NCBI GenBank assembly: GCA_008921705.1
Contig: VFFE01007500.1
Location: 3,933,116 to 3,997,115 of the forward strand
DNA length: 64,000 nucleotides
Direction: 5' to 3'
Origin: Burhinus oedicnemus
Taxonomy: Eukaryota; Chordata; Aves; Charadriiformes; Burhinidae
In this document: piece after piece, positions 42,401 to 57,400 of the stretch
Layout: every line of letters begins with the position of its first letter
How positions within the stretch are numbered: the first letter of the stretch is position 1
Position numbers and translations under genes: made by a program
The notes under the pieces: model-generated
Told to the model about the DNA's origin: nothing
The model's database searches: none
Seen by the model: only the letters and a program-made list of their open reading frames with translations

Positions 42401-45400
42401 AACTGGGGAAAAGGAGCATGGTTCCTCCTTCTGGACCAGCGAGTAGAAAGTACTGTTATTCTCAAACCCAATCCAGGCACACACAACGCACCTTCTCCCT
42501 CCTGTGCCAAAGCATCTATCTCATAAAGCAAAGGCAAATCGGCTTGAGGGTTACAACTAACTCGTGTTGCAAAAGTTTTTCAAGTCAAAGCAACCAACTC
42601 TAGAACTGCAACGGTATCGCACATTTTATTCCAAATCTTGCGATACTTGGTATCTTTTCTATTGGTCTGTTTCCTGATGCTGTATGAATATATATTAAAA
42701 AAAACCTCTACTTTCATTGAAGAGGAAAAGAGCATGTGTTCCTTGCTGTCACCACTGCTCACAGAAATGTGAACAACGGCCTCCAGCTCTGAAAGCTCAA
42801 AAACCAGAAGACCAAGAGAACAAATCCATGCATGATTACGTTTTTAAAAATCTCATGATTTTTCAAACCCCCTCTCTCACGTTTGTGGGGGATCTGACTC
42901 ATAATTTTCAGAAGCAAACAGGAAGCACTGCAGACATCTCCAAGTATTTCCTCTCTCCACCCTCCCATCCCCCTTGTCTTTTACTTAACTCTGGACACTT
43001 TATTATTCCTTTTCCTACGTCAGGAATGAAGCGGCGCTGCTCTATGCCATCTCCAGCATGCTAAAGGTAGGTAAGACCTTCCCTTCTTTTGCCCAAATCA
43101 AAAGGAAAGGTGCCATTATTCCCCTCGACAGAACAAAGCCAGGCTTTCACGCAGCTCCCCCCCCCAAGCCAAGGGAGAAAGCAAAGCCTCTCCACCATGC
43201 TTCACCCCAGCTGCAGCCACCGCAGCCCACAGCACCACCTCGGCAGCCCCTTGCCTGTGGCGAGCGACGGCTCCTCGGCTGCTCTGCCCAAGGAAGGCTG
43301 AGCCCTGGGGGCTAGCAGGGGCAGAAGCCGGCTGTCGGTGGGCTGGGCACTGGACATGACCCCCTCCACAGCCAGCACTAGCACAAGCGGGAGTGGGAGT
43401 GGAGAAACAGGATGAAGAAGTGTTACAAGGTAATGTGCCGGGAAAGCTTTTTTACCTCATGCGGTTTATTACAGTGCTTCCTTTCATTGTATACATGGGA
43501 AAGGAAAAAAAAAAAAAAAAAACAACCCACAACATTTCCCCTTCTCCATTCACCACTGGGACCTGTCACAACACTGGGCAAGTTGGCTGCTGAGCGCTGG
43601 CTGGCAGGAGGACCTCAACGTCAGCTCCTCTGCACCCAGAGCAGAGCCCTGACTGCAACTTGCAAGGAACCGGTGGGGCTTTTTTAGCTTGTCCTGTTCC
43701 AGCAAGCAGTTTCCGACAACCATGGGCACCCAACACCTCAACCAACAGATGGCTGGGGAAGGGGCAGAATCCAACATGCGAGAAAGGCAGGTGGTGGGAC
43801 AGGCACACTGACAGAGCTCCAAGGCCTCAGGAAGAGGAAAACCATGAGGAGGCAGGAGTCCTACACCTGCTGGAGTGAGGGGGGTAAAAACAACATGAGG
43901 GGTGACAGGAGGAAAGAAAGACCCTGGCTTGAAGAAGATCATGCAGCTACTACTAGGAACTAGAGCAAGGCGAGAGCGCAGTGGGTGATGGAGTAAGTAG
44001 TCATCATTACTTACTCCTGCATGACCAACTCTCGACCAGTGCGGTGGCAACCATGAAGGCATGCAACAGAAAGCTACCTGTTTCCATTTTCAGAGATCTC
44101 AGCTCTCTCAGGCTACTCTTTTTTATTTTCTTAATGGAAAAAAAATAAGTAAGTAGGATACATTTCAGCGTCCCTTCCCAGGAAGAACACGTACCACCTT
44201 TCAGGGTACTTTGTGTATTCCACCTCTTCGTGGCAGTGTACGGTCTTAGATGCAATTACAGGCAAGCCTGAGATCCTGAGGTTTATATCCATGCTGCCCC
44301 GGTTCCCATAGTGACTCTGACTGTCGCAGCAAGGCTGCCCTCCTGCTACCGCACAGTTTCCCTGCAAGGGGAACCTGGACACAAAAAAAGCACACCAAAG
44401 TTCACATCTAGTTTCAAGTTAAACGAACTAATTGGTGTACACAACCCCTGTTTTAAAAGTCCTGCTAAACTCAATCTAACGTTGTGTAATGATATTCAGC
44501 GGAATAAAACTATTCTAACCTTTTCCTTATCGCTCCACAACCCTCTTGGACTGCTCTACTCGTTATCACAAGAAGTTAACCCGCTGCCTGGCACATTAAG
44601 ATTAAACACCCGCTCACTGCCTTAGCTACGACTCCCTATTCATTCGTACACAGTAAATAATACGACTCAGCTGTAAGCTGATCTGAAAAGATAGTACAGC
44701 ACTCCACCCAAAAATCAGCTCCATTTTTATCACCTTTCCAGATTTTATTACCTAATCAAAAAGCCAATTGACTATCTCTGGGGTGCAGCTTTGTGTATGG
44801 TTACACAGTTCTTTCTCCAAGTCAAACAGCACCACATTGTCGGGGATAATCTCATGCACTCACATAAACAATTAGTCTGCTATATTTTGATTAACACTTC
44901 CGTTTAAGAGGACATTGAGATGCTTCAACCCGAGTGGCAGAAGGTCTGGCCTCCTGCTAAAGCAGACATGCTGTTCTCAAGCTTGTTCTCTGACTGGAAA
45001 TTGTAGCTGCCAGCCTTGCCCCAAGTAGCTCCCTGGTGCAGAACTCTCTATTTAATTTGACACATGGAAATAAAACAGTATTGGTTTAGGTGATGCCTAA
45101 CACTTGAGTTACAAGACTCATAGATCACAACATTCAACAAAAGGACTAAGTTGACCCAAATGCAGGAAAGAGCAAAAGTAAACATTGGGCTCGTTCATTC
45201 ATTTCACGTTACAACCTTTCAGGGCCTGACTGTCTCTAAGCAACAGTCAACTCCATTAGCACAAATCATCAGCTAAATTGTTTAAGTATATGAATTCATA
45301 TTGCTTAGAGAGAGCTAAGAAGCACTCACATAAACTGTTTTGATGGTGAACAGTGATGTGCAGCCACTGATAAAAAACAGCTTGCAGAGTAAATGCATAT

Positions 45401-48400
45401 CCACAGCCTCAGTGGTTTGAAAAACTATTCACCAAGTCAAAAGGCATGATTATCTCCACTACCGCAGTTTACTCACATATTAATTCTTCCCTCGGTATAG
45501 TGCTCTAAATAAGACACCAGAAGTTAACTGCTCTCCTGTGATCCATTAAGATATAAACAGATATTGGTTAAACCTAAATGGATAATCTTTCTTAGAAAAA
45601 TGGAAAGTGGAAACAAGGATTTATTCCACTGCATCTATGTTGCTGCCTGCTACTCTGGCAACTTAAAAGGAGTACAAATTGTTCCTGCACCTCACAATGT
45701 GCAGTTCACGGGGTTGGTCTGCAGCTTTGTGTTAGCAATTATGTGAGTTGGAAGTGAGCTTGAGCCTTTGTTGTTTCTTTTTTCTAATCCTCAACCTGAA
45801 GAGGTTTTTAGAACTTATTTTGGTGTATTTTTACCTTTCAAGTTTAAGTTTTTTCTAGGAAATGAGCACTGAAAATAGCTATTTGTTTGTATACAAAGTT
45901 CTGTGTTTATACAAAAGAAGTGTTTGTATCTAACCTGTCATTCTGAAATTAGAAAAAAGCATCACAGCACTTATACTCACCAAAGTTGCACGTAAGCTCC
46001 TGCCAACCAACTTTGTACAGACCTTGTCATAGCCGTCGAGCAGACTTTCAACTGGCATTTGCATCAGATTCTCTGCTGACTTACTCTGGCAACACAGTGC
46101 CCAGAAAACACCTGACCGGCAAGCGCTCAATTCACCGCCTGCAAGGGATGGCACAAATATTCCACTCCCCCTCCTCTCAACACAGGGTAGCAAAGGTGGC
46201 AGAAGTAAAATAAGACTTCCCAGCGCCCTCCAGCAATCCTCTCTGGCCAAGACCCATTTGAAAGCAGTTGCTTCCGCATTAGGGCTAATGTGGATTGGAA
46301 ATCCAGATACACAGAAATTCACCTGGCCACTCAGGTGCCGGTTTAATGTGGGAACACCAGCCTCCAATAAGAAAATCCATCACCTCCAGAAGACAAAGAG
46401 CCACTAGCCAGCTGGGGCACTGCTGAAGTCCTCTCCATTGCCCCTCCTCAGAGAGTTCAGTGTTTACAGAAAGGATCTCATTTACATCTATACCATTATA
46501 AAGAACATGTCAGCATCTTCCAGGCAATCCTCAGTCCCTTCATATGCACTGTCTATCCCGAAAGATCCTACCTTCAATCTAGGGACTGGGTAGTGGAGGA
46601 GTCTTCAGCCTCCTGAGATAAATCCCTGATTTGGGCAAAGACCAGATCATCTCCTCCTTCTGGCAAACTAAGGGGAAACCAAAGCTCGTTGGCATCCCGA
46701 GACTCAGGCTCTCTTAATTTTTCAAACTACCCTAGAAGCAGAAACTGTTCGTAATAAGATTGACTCTTCAGCGATAGCAGATAATCACTTGTTATCTACT
46801 ATTTGGGTTGTGTGGACCCCCTACTGCTCAAATTTTCCCTTCAACATCCTCCCGCCAACCACACAAACTGCAAGTGCTTTGGCAGAAGCAGTGTCAGTGG
46901 TGCAAAATATAGCCCAAAGCATGCCACTGCCAGCACAAACTGCTCTTTCAGGATGTCCGAGCTCAGTAACGGGGTAAAAATGAGCTTCTTGTTCCTCCAC
47001 AACTGTCATAGTAGATTAAACGCTGGAAATGGGGCACCATAGTGAACCACCTCAGGCTGCATAGCTCAGAGACCAGGACCAAATACCACACAGAGCAAAC
47101 TACCAACATACTTCACTGAATGCATAGGAAAACCATCCTCCCTCTTCTCCTCTTCAACTAGACTAAATAACCTACCTCATTTCACTTGGAAGAATTCAGT
47201 CCCATTTTATATGGAGAGGGACCGAGAACTCATGGAAGATATTTAAGGTCCAGCTTACAAAACAGATCCATATTCCTTCTGGCTGCAAAAGTCAGGGAGA
47301 AAAAACTGTGCTTGTTTTTTAGTAGAAATAATGCATTTCCATCAATCCTTAGAAAACAAGCACTCGGATCTGATCCCTCAAACTACCATCACATAAAAAC
47401 ATCCTGTTCTTGAGCAAAAACAGCCAGAACACAGAAATTCCAAAACTCCTTCAACAGGTAACATCATCCACCAACATAGATACCCACAGCCAAGGCACAG
47501 AGACCACTCTGACAGTATTTGAAGATACCTGAAGACACTTCATCAGTCAGGCAAGTCTGGGAATACACTATCTTTGGCATCCTCGGAGGACTGAATTGAT
47601 TGGAAAAAAGATGACAAGATATTTTCAGTCCTTTTGGGCTAAAGGGATAAAATGTCTCTAGTTCTTGTATGACCTCTGTTAAACCGAGATAATAGATGAA
47701 ACGCAGCTACTGAAAAAAACACTTTCTTTCATTCCAGCTTGCTGGAAATCTTCATTCTTTAATCTGGACATGAGCTTGGTCTCTTTAGTCCATGCACTTG
47801 TCACTACAAGCTAAACTACTGTAACACATGAATCTCAAACTACATTAAAAAAGGAGGCACAAAGTGCAATTGAGACTGAATTCTCCTTGATTCATTATGT
47901 TTTGCTCACATCCAGACAATCCTTGGACTCCATACGCTTTCCTGTAAAAATGTGTCCAAGAGATGTTCATGTTACTAAACAGGCTTCAACGAGTTTTTCC
48001 AGTCTAATGTTTGATTTTCTGCACAGTCCACATCACCCCAAAATTTCTTTATAAAAAAGAGAATTGCTTAATATTGAAATAAAATAACTTCTGGAGTATA
48101 ATTTATAATTCTCACACAAGCCTGTTTTAAGTCCCTCAAAGGCAATAGGATAGAGTGCCCTAATTTCCTGGAGTCTATAAAATAAGGCAGCTGAAGGTAT
48201 GAGTCCATAATGATCGTTTCTACCACACCCATCAGACTGCAGACACACTGAGACAGTACAACTTTTATGGAAGCCTGCAGTCTCAAAGACTTAGCAAAAT
48301 ACTTTGCATTTAAAATTTTCCTTTGATCCATAGATGGCTTACACTTGACTCTAAACCTACAAAAAATCATTCAGCAAAGTCTCTTCTATTTCCAGTGCCC

Positions 48401-51400
48401 TTTGGTGCATGACTTCACAAGCGTCAGGTGATTTTGTGAAATAAGTCGTGACTACGGCAATGGACAGTCACACCTACCAATTCTCTGGCAGAAAAAAACC
48501 CTAAGTTCTTCAGCAACACACTCCATTGATGCCCCCACAAGATACTGTTGCACTGGGGCTCTCTCTTATCTATCTTGCAAACATCACATTTCCTGCACCA
48601 TTTTCCACATCCTGCTTACACTTCACCAAACCATACTTTTTTCAAATCAGCTATCACTCTTGCAGCCCCCCCAATTTCAGCAGTTTCAAAGCCATGATAC
48701 AATTTCTGAATGAATATAACCTCCTATGTTCTATTCCATTTCTAAACTCCAAGCTTGCCTGATGCGACCCAAAAACCTTAATCTTGCCACTCAGAGGGGA
48801 TGCTCCACTTCAAGATGATTGCAAGAGCCAATTATAACCCCAAATGCTCTCCTGGGAAAGCTTTTGGCTGCTCCGAAGTCCATTCCAGGAACAATACATT
48901 CTTTAAGTGGAGGTTTTGCATCTTATTCAGGAGGTTTTGCAAGTTATGGGAAGGAAAGAAAAAGCGATGTCTTTTTCAGTAGTCATTCCTTGAAATAATC
49001 CATTGATCTTCTGCCTAAGGCAATATCTGCAACTAGCCTCCAGAGAGTTCATTTGGGTGAGGCATCAAGGTCACCCTGCTGCTCCTAGATCTGTGAACGC
49101 CTGTGAAAGCACAGCCCTATTAATTCCTACAACCACATGGCAAGCTATCCACAAGATGCCTCAGCATAATCTGTCCTGAGTGTGTACTTCTTTCTTAGAT
49201 AAATTATGACGAAAATGTCTGAAATTTTAAGCACCAACAGGAGTTCTCCCCAGGTAGTTCAAAAATTTTATCATACTTCGTCACCTCCTGAACTCCCCTC
49301 TGCCTTCTCATACCCAGGTTTCCACACTTGGATAACTGATCATTATGTTCATCAGAAGTGATCTGCAAGATCATTTCTAAAGTCAAGTCTTTGCTGAGGC
49401 TTAAAGTCTAAGCAATCCCAAGCTTTCCTCAACTATATTTTCTGGAAAATCAGATCAGAATCACAGCAAATGTATTTTTGACCATGCCATTGACCCACCT
49501 TGCTGTTTGAGAGTGGGTATATTGCCTGCACATTTCCCAAACTTGTCCAGACTGTTTTTAATTGTTGCCCACAAAAGGTTTCACTTTCACCTGCAAATCA
49601 TCATTCAAAGCGTTCACTAGGAAACCTCTTTGCTTTGACTCCTTCTAATGTACTCAGTTCTTTTTTTGAGATGGCATTTTTATTCTTGTTTTAATTCTAC
49701 CTGCAAGACTTCTAGTTCTTGTATTAAAAATCATATCAATTTTCTCTGGTCTTTTTTGAGACAAGAACACCAGTCACAAATTTCCATTTTGGAAGCTGGA
49801 TCCATCTCGTGATACCAGGTTATCATTACCCACAAGTGATGATGTCAGTTCTGGAGACTTAAGGGCTGTTTCCACTATAAAGAAAAGGTTGAGATGGTGT
49901 CAGGTATTTTCTTGATCATTTATTCAGAAAGAATTTATAAATTCTTGTTTTCTTGGACACAGGAGAAAACAAACAGCAGGATTTTCTTTGATTACGGTTT
50001 TCAGAGAGAACAGTGCTCAGCAGCACACTCTCATTTTTATTTTCCTTGGGTTATTGTAACAGGTTTTCTTTGCCTATGACTGAGTTTTGTCTTATGTTCT
50101 CTGTACTACTCACTTAGGCCTGCATAGCTTGCCCTGTTGATGCTGAATTTCTTTCTAAGAAGCTTCTTGGGCTCAGCTTTTACTCAGGCTTTACCACGTG
50201 TATGAGCTTTGGGTGGTGACTTCTATTGCTTCAGCTATCTGGTCGCAGAAAGGAGGAAGGATTTTATCTCACACCTCCATTACAAATGAAGAACAGTAAT
50301 TATACTTACCAGTGTCAATGAGGTTCCACCCAACATATGAGCATGACAATAATGCCAGCAAGCATAAAACTCTTTTCAGCACATGCTTTTTTTCTTGCAA
50401 TGATAAAGGCCATTCTGCATCTTTAGATATATACTTAAAAAACATGTTAGACACATGGAAACTTTAATAAACTAACTAGTTTTGTCACAGCTAGCTTACT
50501 CCCAAGGCTTACCATGACATAAGCCAATATAAAACAATTTATGTAACTTAGCACTGAACACCTTACTAAATCAACATTTATAAAAAGAGCATTGACCCAG
50601 AACTTGGAGACTTTGGTTGTATTCCACAATTTGTCAACAACCTTGTGCAAGTCACTCCTCTGCTTGTGTACCATCCCTTATTACAGTATTTCCCCTTAAA
50701 TATACTTTAGATCCAAGGTTGAAAACTCAAACCAGCACCGCCCCACTTCCAGCTTTACTCAAGTAAAATGATTCTATTAAAAGCAGCCTAATCACAGTAG
50801 CCAGTTTAATCTGCCATAGAAAGGAAATGGACCAGATAAAACGGTCCCGTGGACCGGGAGTTTGACTCCACCTGCCTAATGCACAGTATTGCTTCAAATG
50901 ACGAGTTATAGCAGAACTTTATAATTAGTGGTTTTACTATATCCTGGATATTACATGGAGCGGGGGGGGGAGCGGAAATACAGTAATCGGTCCTTACATT
51001 CAGTGGCAGAAAAACCTGTTCAACTACAAAAGTTAATACAGACGGGACTTACTGCCTGCCAGGTCCTGACCTTGTTTTGTTTTTGCAAGAGAAGCCATTG
51101 CTAACAAAGTGAGCATACCTCTAACCCAAATCCTGCAGCTGCCCAGGGTCCATAGCAGTGCCCTCTCTGAAGAGCCAGGTGCCTGCCTCTGAACGGTTTC
51201 GTGATCAAATCCTAATCCATCTATTAGTACTCCTGAAAATCTAGCCAAGGAAGTAGAAATCTTAACTTGAATGCTCTTCAACAGGTTTTTTAAAAAATTG
51301 CCTCGTGACATTTGCAGTTTCTAAGTCTACAAATCTGCAGGTGAAGGACCTACATCTCAGACCATCCGTACAAGAAACAATGTCATGAATCTTTGCCACT

Positions 51401-54400
51401 ATTTTGTTAGTTACTTTTTTTCTGAATAAAAGAATATATATTATGTAACAAACTCAACTACAGCCTGACACAAATAAATTATTGCCCCCTCACCACCAAC
51501 AAAAACCAAAAACACCAACACAATATCCACTAAATCTTCTGTAAGTTATTTTGTACTTTTATCTTTCAAAGGTAAGCATAATTTTTTCCTGTATTCTAAT
51601 ACTCTTAATACTGTCCATCAATAACATGCTACAATGACAGCAATGATATGAAAGGATATCTACAAAGATACTTGACTATCTTATTCAAAATTTAAACTTC
51701 CGGTATTCACTGAAGTATTCAACTTTACTGTTGTTACAGCAACACTAAAATCCAAAATATTTATTACATCAGTTAGTTCCTCACTTATGAAACCTGTTCA
51801 ATCTTAAACCTCATTTACTACATTCTGTCTTCAGTCCGAGAAGCATTACAGACCTCGCCCTGCCTGATTTTTACATCAGCAAACCTGATGTAAAACCTCG
51901 TTTTAGAACAATGAAATCCCACAAAACTCTTCACTTAACCCGGACTTTTCAGCAACCTCTGAAGGGTCAAGCTCACCTGGCCCTATTCTTCCAGTTCGGA
52001 ACAGGAGTGAAGCCTACAGACTGGCACCCTCACAAGTGGCAGATGGCAAGGAGGGGACAGTGAATTCGCCTGAAACTGAGTCTAAAGGCAATAGGCAAAT
52101 AACAAAAGGCAATAAACCAAGTCGGAAATTGTCCAAGATATCAAAGTAAATACTACTAACAGGCAGTTAACCTTTCTCACTTGGCACAGTTTGTTTGGGG
52201 TTTTTTGTTTGTTTTTAATGACGGAATCTATATATTTTTAAACTTTTTAGGTAGCCTTAAAACTTTTCTTCTTTGATGAGAAAAATGGAACTTGCTCAGT
52301 GATATCTTTCAACATTTTTCACCACTCAAATGTACAAAGATCTGCTCTCGGTGCTTTCAAAACTGATATCCAGTCTTTGCCTCTTTATTTATTGTTTCTG
52401 AACAATAAAAGAAATATTAACCAGTTTTAAAAGGTGACTGAGAAATATTTTGGCAAAGCACACTACTGATTCGGTTATCTGGAACAACTGGCGAGCCCGT
52501 CAGAAATCCAAACCCAGCTAAGTTTAGAATGACATCAACAAGGTCATGCAAAAAGCGTGTTTCCAGTCTCAGGTACACACATGCCATTAGTTAGTTGTAC
52601 CCCCCACCTGCAAACCATGTGCTTGGATTTAAACTTAGCAGAAGAAAATTACTTCTAAACTCAGGGCACTCCTTACACACCTTTCATTTGTGAACATTCC
52701 TTTTTTCAAGCTTTTCCCCACATCTATGAGGGAGAGCAGCTCACTCTTTCTTAAATGGAAGCTGAGAACAGCCAAAATTCAGAGAGCCCTGGGAGCTGGG
52801 ATTTACAAATAATGCCAGGTACTGCAAAATTGCAAGATATTGGTCACATTCAACTTGGCTGCCCTCTAAAGCTGCCTAGTTAAATTTTCTACATCACAGT
52901 GCTCAAGATTATACAACTACACAAAATTTCACGGGCATCAGGCTGTAGATGCACACCGGAGCCAGGCAAAATTTCCCACAGTGAAATGAAACACATCCTG
53001 CAGGGGTGGCTGGGGATGCTTCGGTGGCCTGTGCCTGCTGCTTCTCTAGCTTTCATCCCAAGCACCCTCAGGAGCCAGGCAGACAGCTGGGTGGCTTGGA
53101 GCCTCCTACGCTTGACCTGCCTCTGCACAGCACACTTTTGCACTGAAAAGAGGAAAAACCCTAAGAACTGGATTGCTGTCTTTTAACTTCGGGGCAGTAG
53201 GTATAAAAACTGGGGGCTTACCATGAGTTTAAGCAGTTGTTTTCCTAATCCTGTGACTGCATGCTTTCAGCTGCCTCTGCAACATTCATTAACTTGTGTA
53301 TGTCAAGTGCAGGAAAAAAAAGCTTGGTTGAAATTCAAACAAGCCTCTCAAAGAAAATCAAGATAAGTTGTCCAAGCATTGGATCATAACAAGTTTTTGT
53401 ATTTTGAGATTCATATAAAAAAGCCTTGTTCCGGGGTTTGTGGATTTATTTTTTTTTAAATGACATTGATTTTTATCTGCCAGAGGCCAAAGAACAAAAA
53501 CTTGATTACTGTTTTAATATAAACTCTTTGTACAGAGAAGAGCTGTAGTAAGTTTAGGTTACAGTGTCAAATGATAACAACCACACTTGGATATGCTCTG
53601 CTAGCCGCCTTCTGCCAGGTAATTTCCTATAAATTTCAACTCCATGCCCTCACTCATGTGGCAGTAGCAACCTAAAGGGGCATTTCAAACAAACTATCCA
53701 AAATTTATTATACAAGAAGATTACCAGAGTACCGCAATTCATTATATATAAGCTTAGTTGTTATAAAAACATTGGACATCGCATGCACTTGGCAAGTCAG
53801 CCATGCACTGCAGACAACAGTCCAGGACCACGTCAGTAAGGACTGTTGTGCTTTTACACAAAGAATTGCGTAAGGTACCATGGACAATCTTAAACTGCTA
53901 TTACTTTCTAAGGAACTGACTTTGTAACTCAGACATTCTCTTGGAGATGGCAGTATCATTATGCATTTTCCTAAACACCACCAAAAACCCTGGGGGGGGG
54001 GGGAAAAATATCAACTATTCAATTGTCTGAGACCACACTAGCCTCAGCACAGACCTCCACCAGTTGAAACATCAAAGTAAACCGTGGCATTGACAGGCTG
54101 CTTTCTTCTGTGTGGAGTAATTTGAAAAGACAAGGCAGTTTGCCAGTAGCTTTCATAACTATTTTCTGTCAGCAGGGGACTGCAGATCTCTCAGCAACTG
54201 TCCGTCTTCTGTTCCTCTTCAGCCCTACTTCCCTTCTAATCCATGCTGCCCGCTAGACCACGCACGTCAGTTGCTGCCCCACCACCCACATCTGCCTCTT
54301 TCCTCACACACACCCTTGCTCTGCTGATTCCTCCACCCCCTCACCCTCCATTCATCAACGCACCCCTCTGCACCCATCTCCCCTCTCTTCATCATCATCC

Positions 54401-57400
54401 AGGGGCCAGTGAGGGAGCACTGGAAGGACAGGGGAGACGGTCGTCTTGTCTTCTCTTCTGCAATCCAGCAACCCATGGTCGCTCATCAGCCCACAGAATT
54501 AACGGCAAGAAAAGTCCTGCTCAGGTGATGTGATGTACCTGAGAAGCCAACGAAGGGCTGGGGCACCTTTGGCACGGGCAGCATCTCAAGTTGCCAAATT
54601 CCAAAACACTTCTGCTAGTGCAAAAGGACCTCCCCCCAAACTAGAGGCACAGAAGGCAAGCTACTGAGCAACAGCAGAGGGGGGAATAAAAGCACTCACG
54701 GACGTAGTTCGCAAAATCTGCCCAAAGTTTATAATGACAATTCACTCCGCTTGCTAAGTCAAAAGGTAAACCTGAGCAGAAGAAGCAGGGCTGCAGGAGC
54801 TCTGGGAGGGGCGGCTGGTTCTCAGGCAGGCCGCAGGACAGCAGAGCAGGGCTGACACGGACTCCAGGCTGCCCAGCCCAGTCACCACTTTAGGGTCCTC
54901 TTTCCTTTATTATTAAGCAATAAATTAAAATCATACGCTTCGGACAATGTTTTGTTTCTATTCAACAGCAATCCAAACAATGCAAATGAGCATAAGACCC
55001 CAGCCCAGTCACCATTATAGGGCCCTTTTTCCTTTATTATTAAGCAATAAATAAGAATTGTTTTAAAATCATATGCCTTTGACAATGTTTTGTTTCTATT
55101 CAACAGCAATCAAAAAAAAAAAGGCAAACAAATGAGCATAAGAGGTAGACAGAGATTCAGACACAGACAGACAGTTGGAAAAACAGCACTAGAGCAACAA
55201 GACTACTCCTGACACAGTCTTTCGGCTACCACAGCCAAAATAGCCCCTCAAAACCTCAGGCAATACCTAACAGAAGACATGAATAACAAGTACATTTTAA
55301 GCCTGTGTTTTCTCTCTTTTGCTTTCCTTGTTTAACACTGTTTCCAATTTTGCAATCAAAGCCATTACCTCGCTAGAATGTAATTTCTTGGTTTAAGTTC
55401 ACTTGAAGTGAACTGAGGTAGTAAAAACAGAAACCATATTTACTTCTCTAGAGATAGGGAACACCAAGCAGTTTGTCGTGGTTTGGGACGGAATGACAGA
55501 TGCTCTCCCCTACCTTCATTCACAGAGACGCAGGAGAGAGAGAGAGAGAGAGGGAGAGAGAGAGAGAGACTTAAGAGTTTAGAAGGAAATAAACTACTTT
55601 AATGAAATATTAATAACAATAAAAATAAAATAATGACATACATACAAAACCGTATCAAGCTCCCAGGATGACAATCACATCACCAGCAGGCACTGGGGAA
55701 GTCCCAGACTGGACTCAGTGATGGATGGGAATTGGATTCTGGATCTGGATTCAGGATCAGGATCAAAGGCAGACAAACAGACAGAGTCTTCCTCGGACGC
55801 CGGCCATTGAAGAAAGAGGCCATTGATCCCTCAGCTTTTATACTGAGCATGAGGCAGATGGGATGGAACACCCTGTGGGTCAGTTTTGGGTCACCTGTCC
55901 TGTCCGCTCCTCCCCGCAGGTGTGACCCCTCTACGCTTTTCCGCTTCCGACCCTCCAACGGGGCACATAACAAAGTTGTCTGGCCTTGGTTGGTATAGCA
56001 ATAAGTATAAGCAGGAGCCTCTCTGCATCCCATTCCTTGGCATCAACTATAAATATGGGTGTTATCACTCTGAGAGTGAACAGTTTTCTGCACATGCTGT
56101 TAATTTCAGCAGTTAGGCCTAGCCGAAAAGTAAAATTACTGAACAGAAAATTGGTCCTGTTTTACCTCAAACCAGGACACAGCTGGACAACTGAAGCTTT
56201 CCTGTGCCCCCCAGGAAAGGAAGGTAGAAATCCTGGGAACTGGGATTCACCTCCCACACAGCTGCAGGTCAGGCTGGGGCCTTTTGGTGGCCAGTGCCAG
56301 TGGGGAGGAGAAGCTGCCCCTGCCAGGTAACACCCGCTACCCTCCAGCAAGAGGCAGGGACACCAAGACAGCCCCTACGGTCGTAGGGGTCGGAATGAAA
56401 GCCTTCCTCAACTCACTGCTGTCAAAACCTGGGCAAATTTCCAAAGGAGCAGAGAAGGACAAGCCCTCCATGCTGGAGGAGAAGCGGGCCTAGAGACAGC
56501 GCTGCGGCTCAGGGAGGTTCTCGACACACAGCTGCAAGATCCCTTTTTTTAAAACAGGGATAACAGATGCATTTTCGCTTATCCTGTTCTCAGAAATGCC
56601 ATTTTACTTGGAACTTCCCGCACAAAAACATTCAGCCCCAGGCACCTACCTTGGGTCCAAAAAGCCAGGATTCAGCATCATTATAAACGGCTGAAACCAG
56701 GACGTATGTCAGGAAGTGCCTACACATCTACGTAGCGGTGGAACTACTGATTCAAGTAATTAGATGGAAACAGATTTACAAACGAAGGCTTAAAAGAAGC
56801 AGTCATAAGGGGGTTTATGTCCTTAAGATAATTAAAATATGCATCTCTGAATAAGTGACAAAACACAACACAGACAAGGAAAAAAGTAAAATCCTGAACT
56901 ACGATTCATTTTCCTTTCTCCTTTTTTTCCATAAATATCCCTAATCAAGTACATCAAAGTCACACGAACTTCACCAGTCTCCCTTTCGTACAAGAAGTAA
57001 CAGACCTTTCAAAGCAAGCAGAAACCAGACTTTCAAGTGCACTAACTACACGTGCAGAGGACACGACATGGCTTTCTGCTATTGCCCAACAAACAGGCTC
57101 CCACTTCAGCCAAGCGGCAGCAGCAGCAGCCGGCACCATCAACAGCCAAGGGCAGCGGGTTTCAAAGGCCTCGCCGCGCAGTAAAACACCCGACCGAGCA
57201 AAGGTTCACGTGCTTCTTCGGAGATAACGTTCCAAGCTGGGGAAGTCAAAGACTGATCTGACTCTCTCCTCCGGGGCACTTTCAAAATATAGGATAACCT
57301 TGATTTCTAGTGAGACCGAGAACCGAATAAAGACTGTTTAGTTAATCCCCTCTTTATGTAAAAGGCAGTTAAATCAGACTTAAAGTCATGCAAGTTAAAC

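Larger units (their letters stand above)
55474..56108 (-). mobile_element. Solo LTR of an avian endogenous retrovirus, sense to ITPR2
   Basis: On the minus strand the element begins TGAAATTAACAGC, carries a TATAAAA box (55843-55837) and an ATTAAA polyadenylation signal (55603-55598), and ends ...CCCAAACCACGACA, giving TG...CA ends. GCAGTT occurs on both sides (55468-55473 and 56109-56114), a 6-bp target-site duplication, usual for class II (alpha/beta-like) retroviruses. Length is 635 bp. No internal retroviral sequence, primer-binding site or second LTR is present, so it is a solo LTR left by LTR-LTR recombination. The sequence before the TATA box (TGCCTCATGCTCAG) is typical of bird ERV promoters. 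The family name cannot be fixed here. Confidence 0.88.

Noticed and set aside
54243..54533. Pro/His-rich plus-strand frame
   Set aside because: Low-complexity C-rich sequence; no recognised domain or exon borders.
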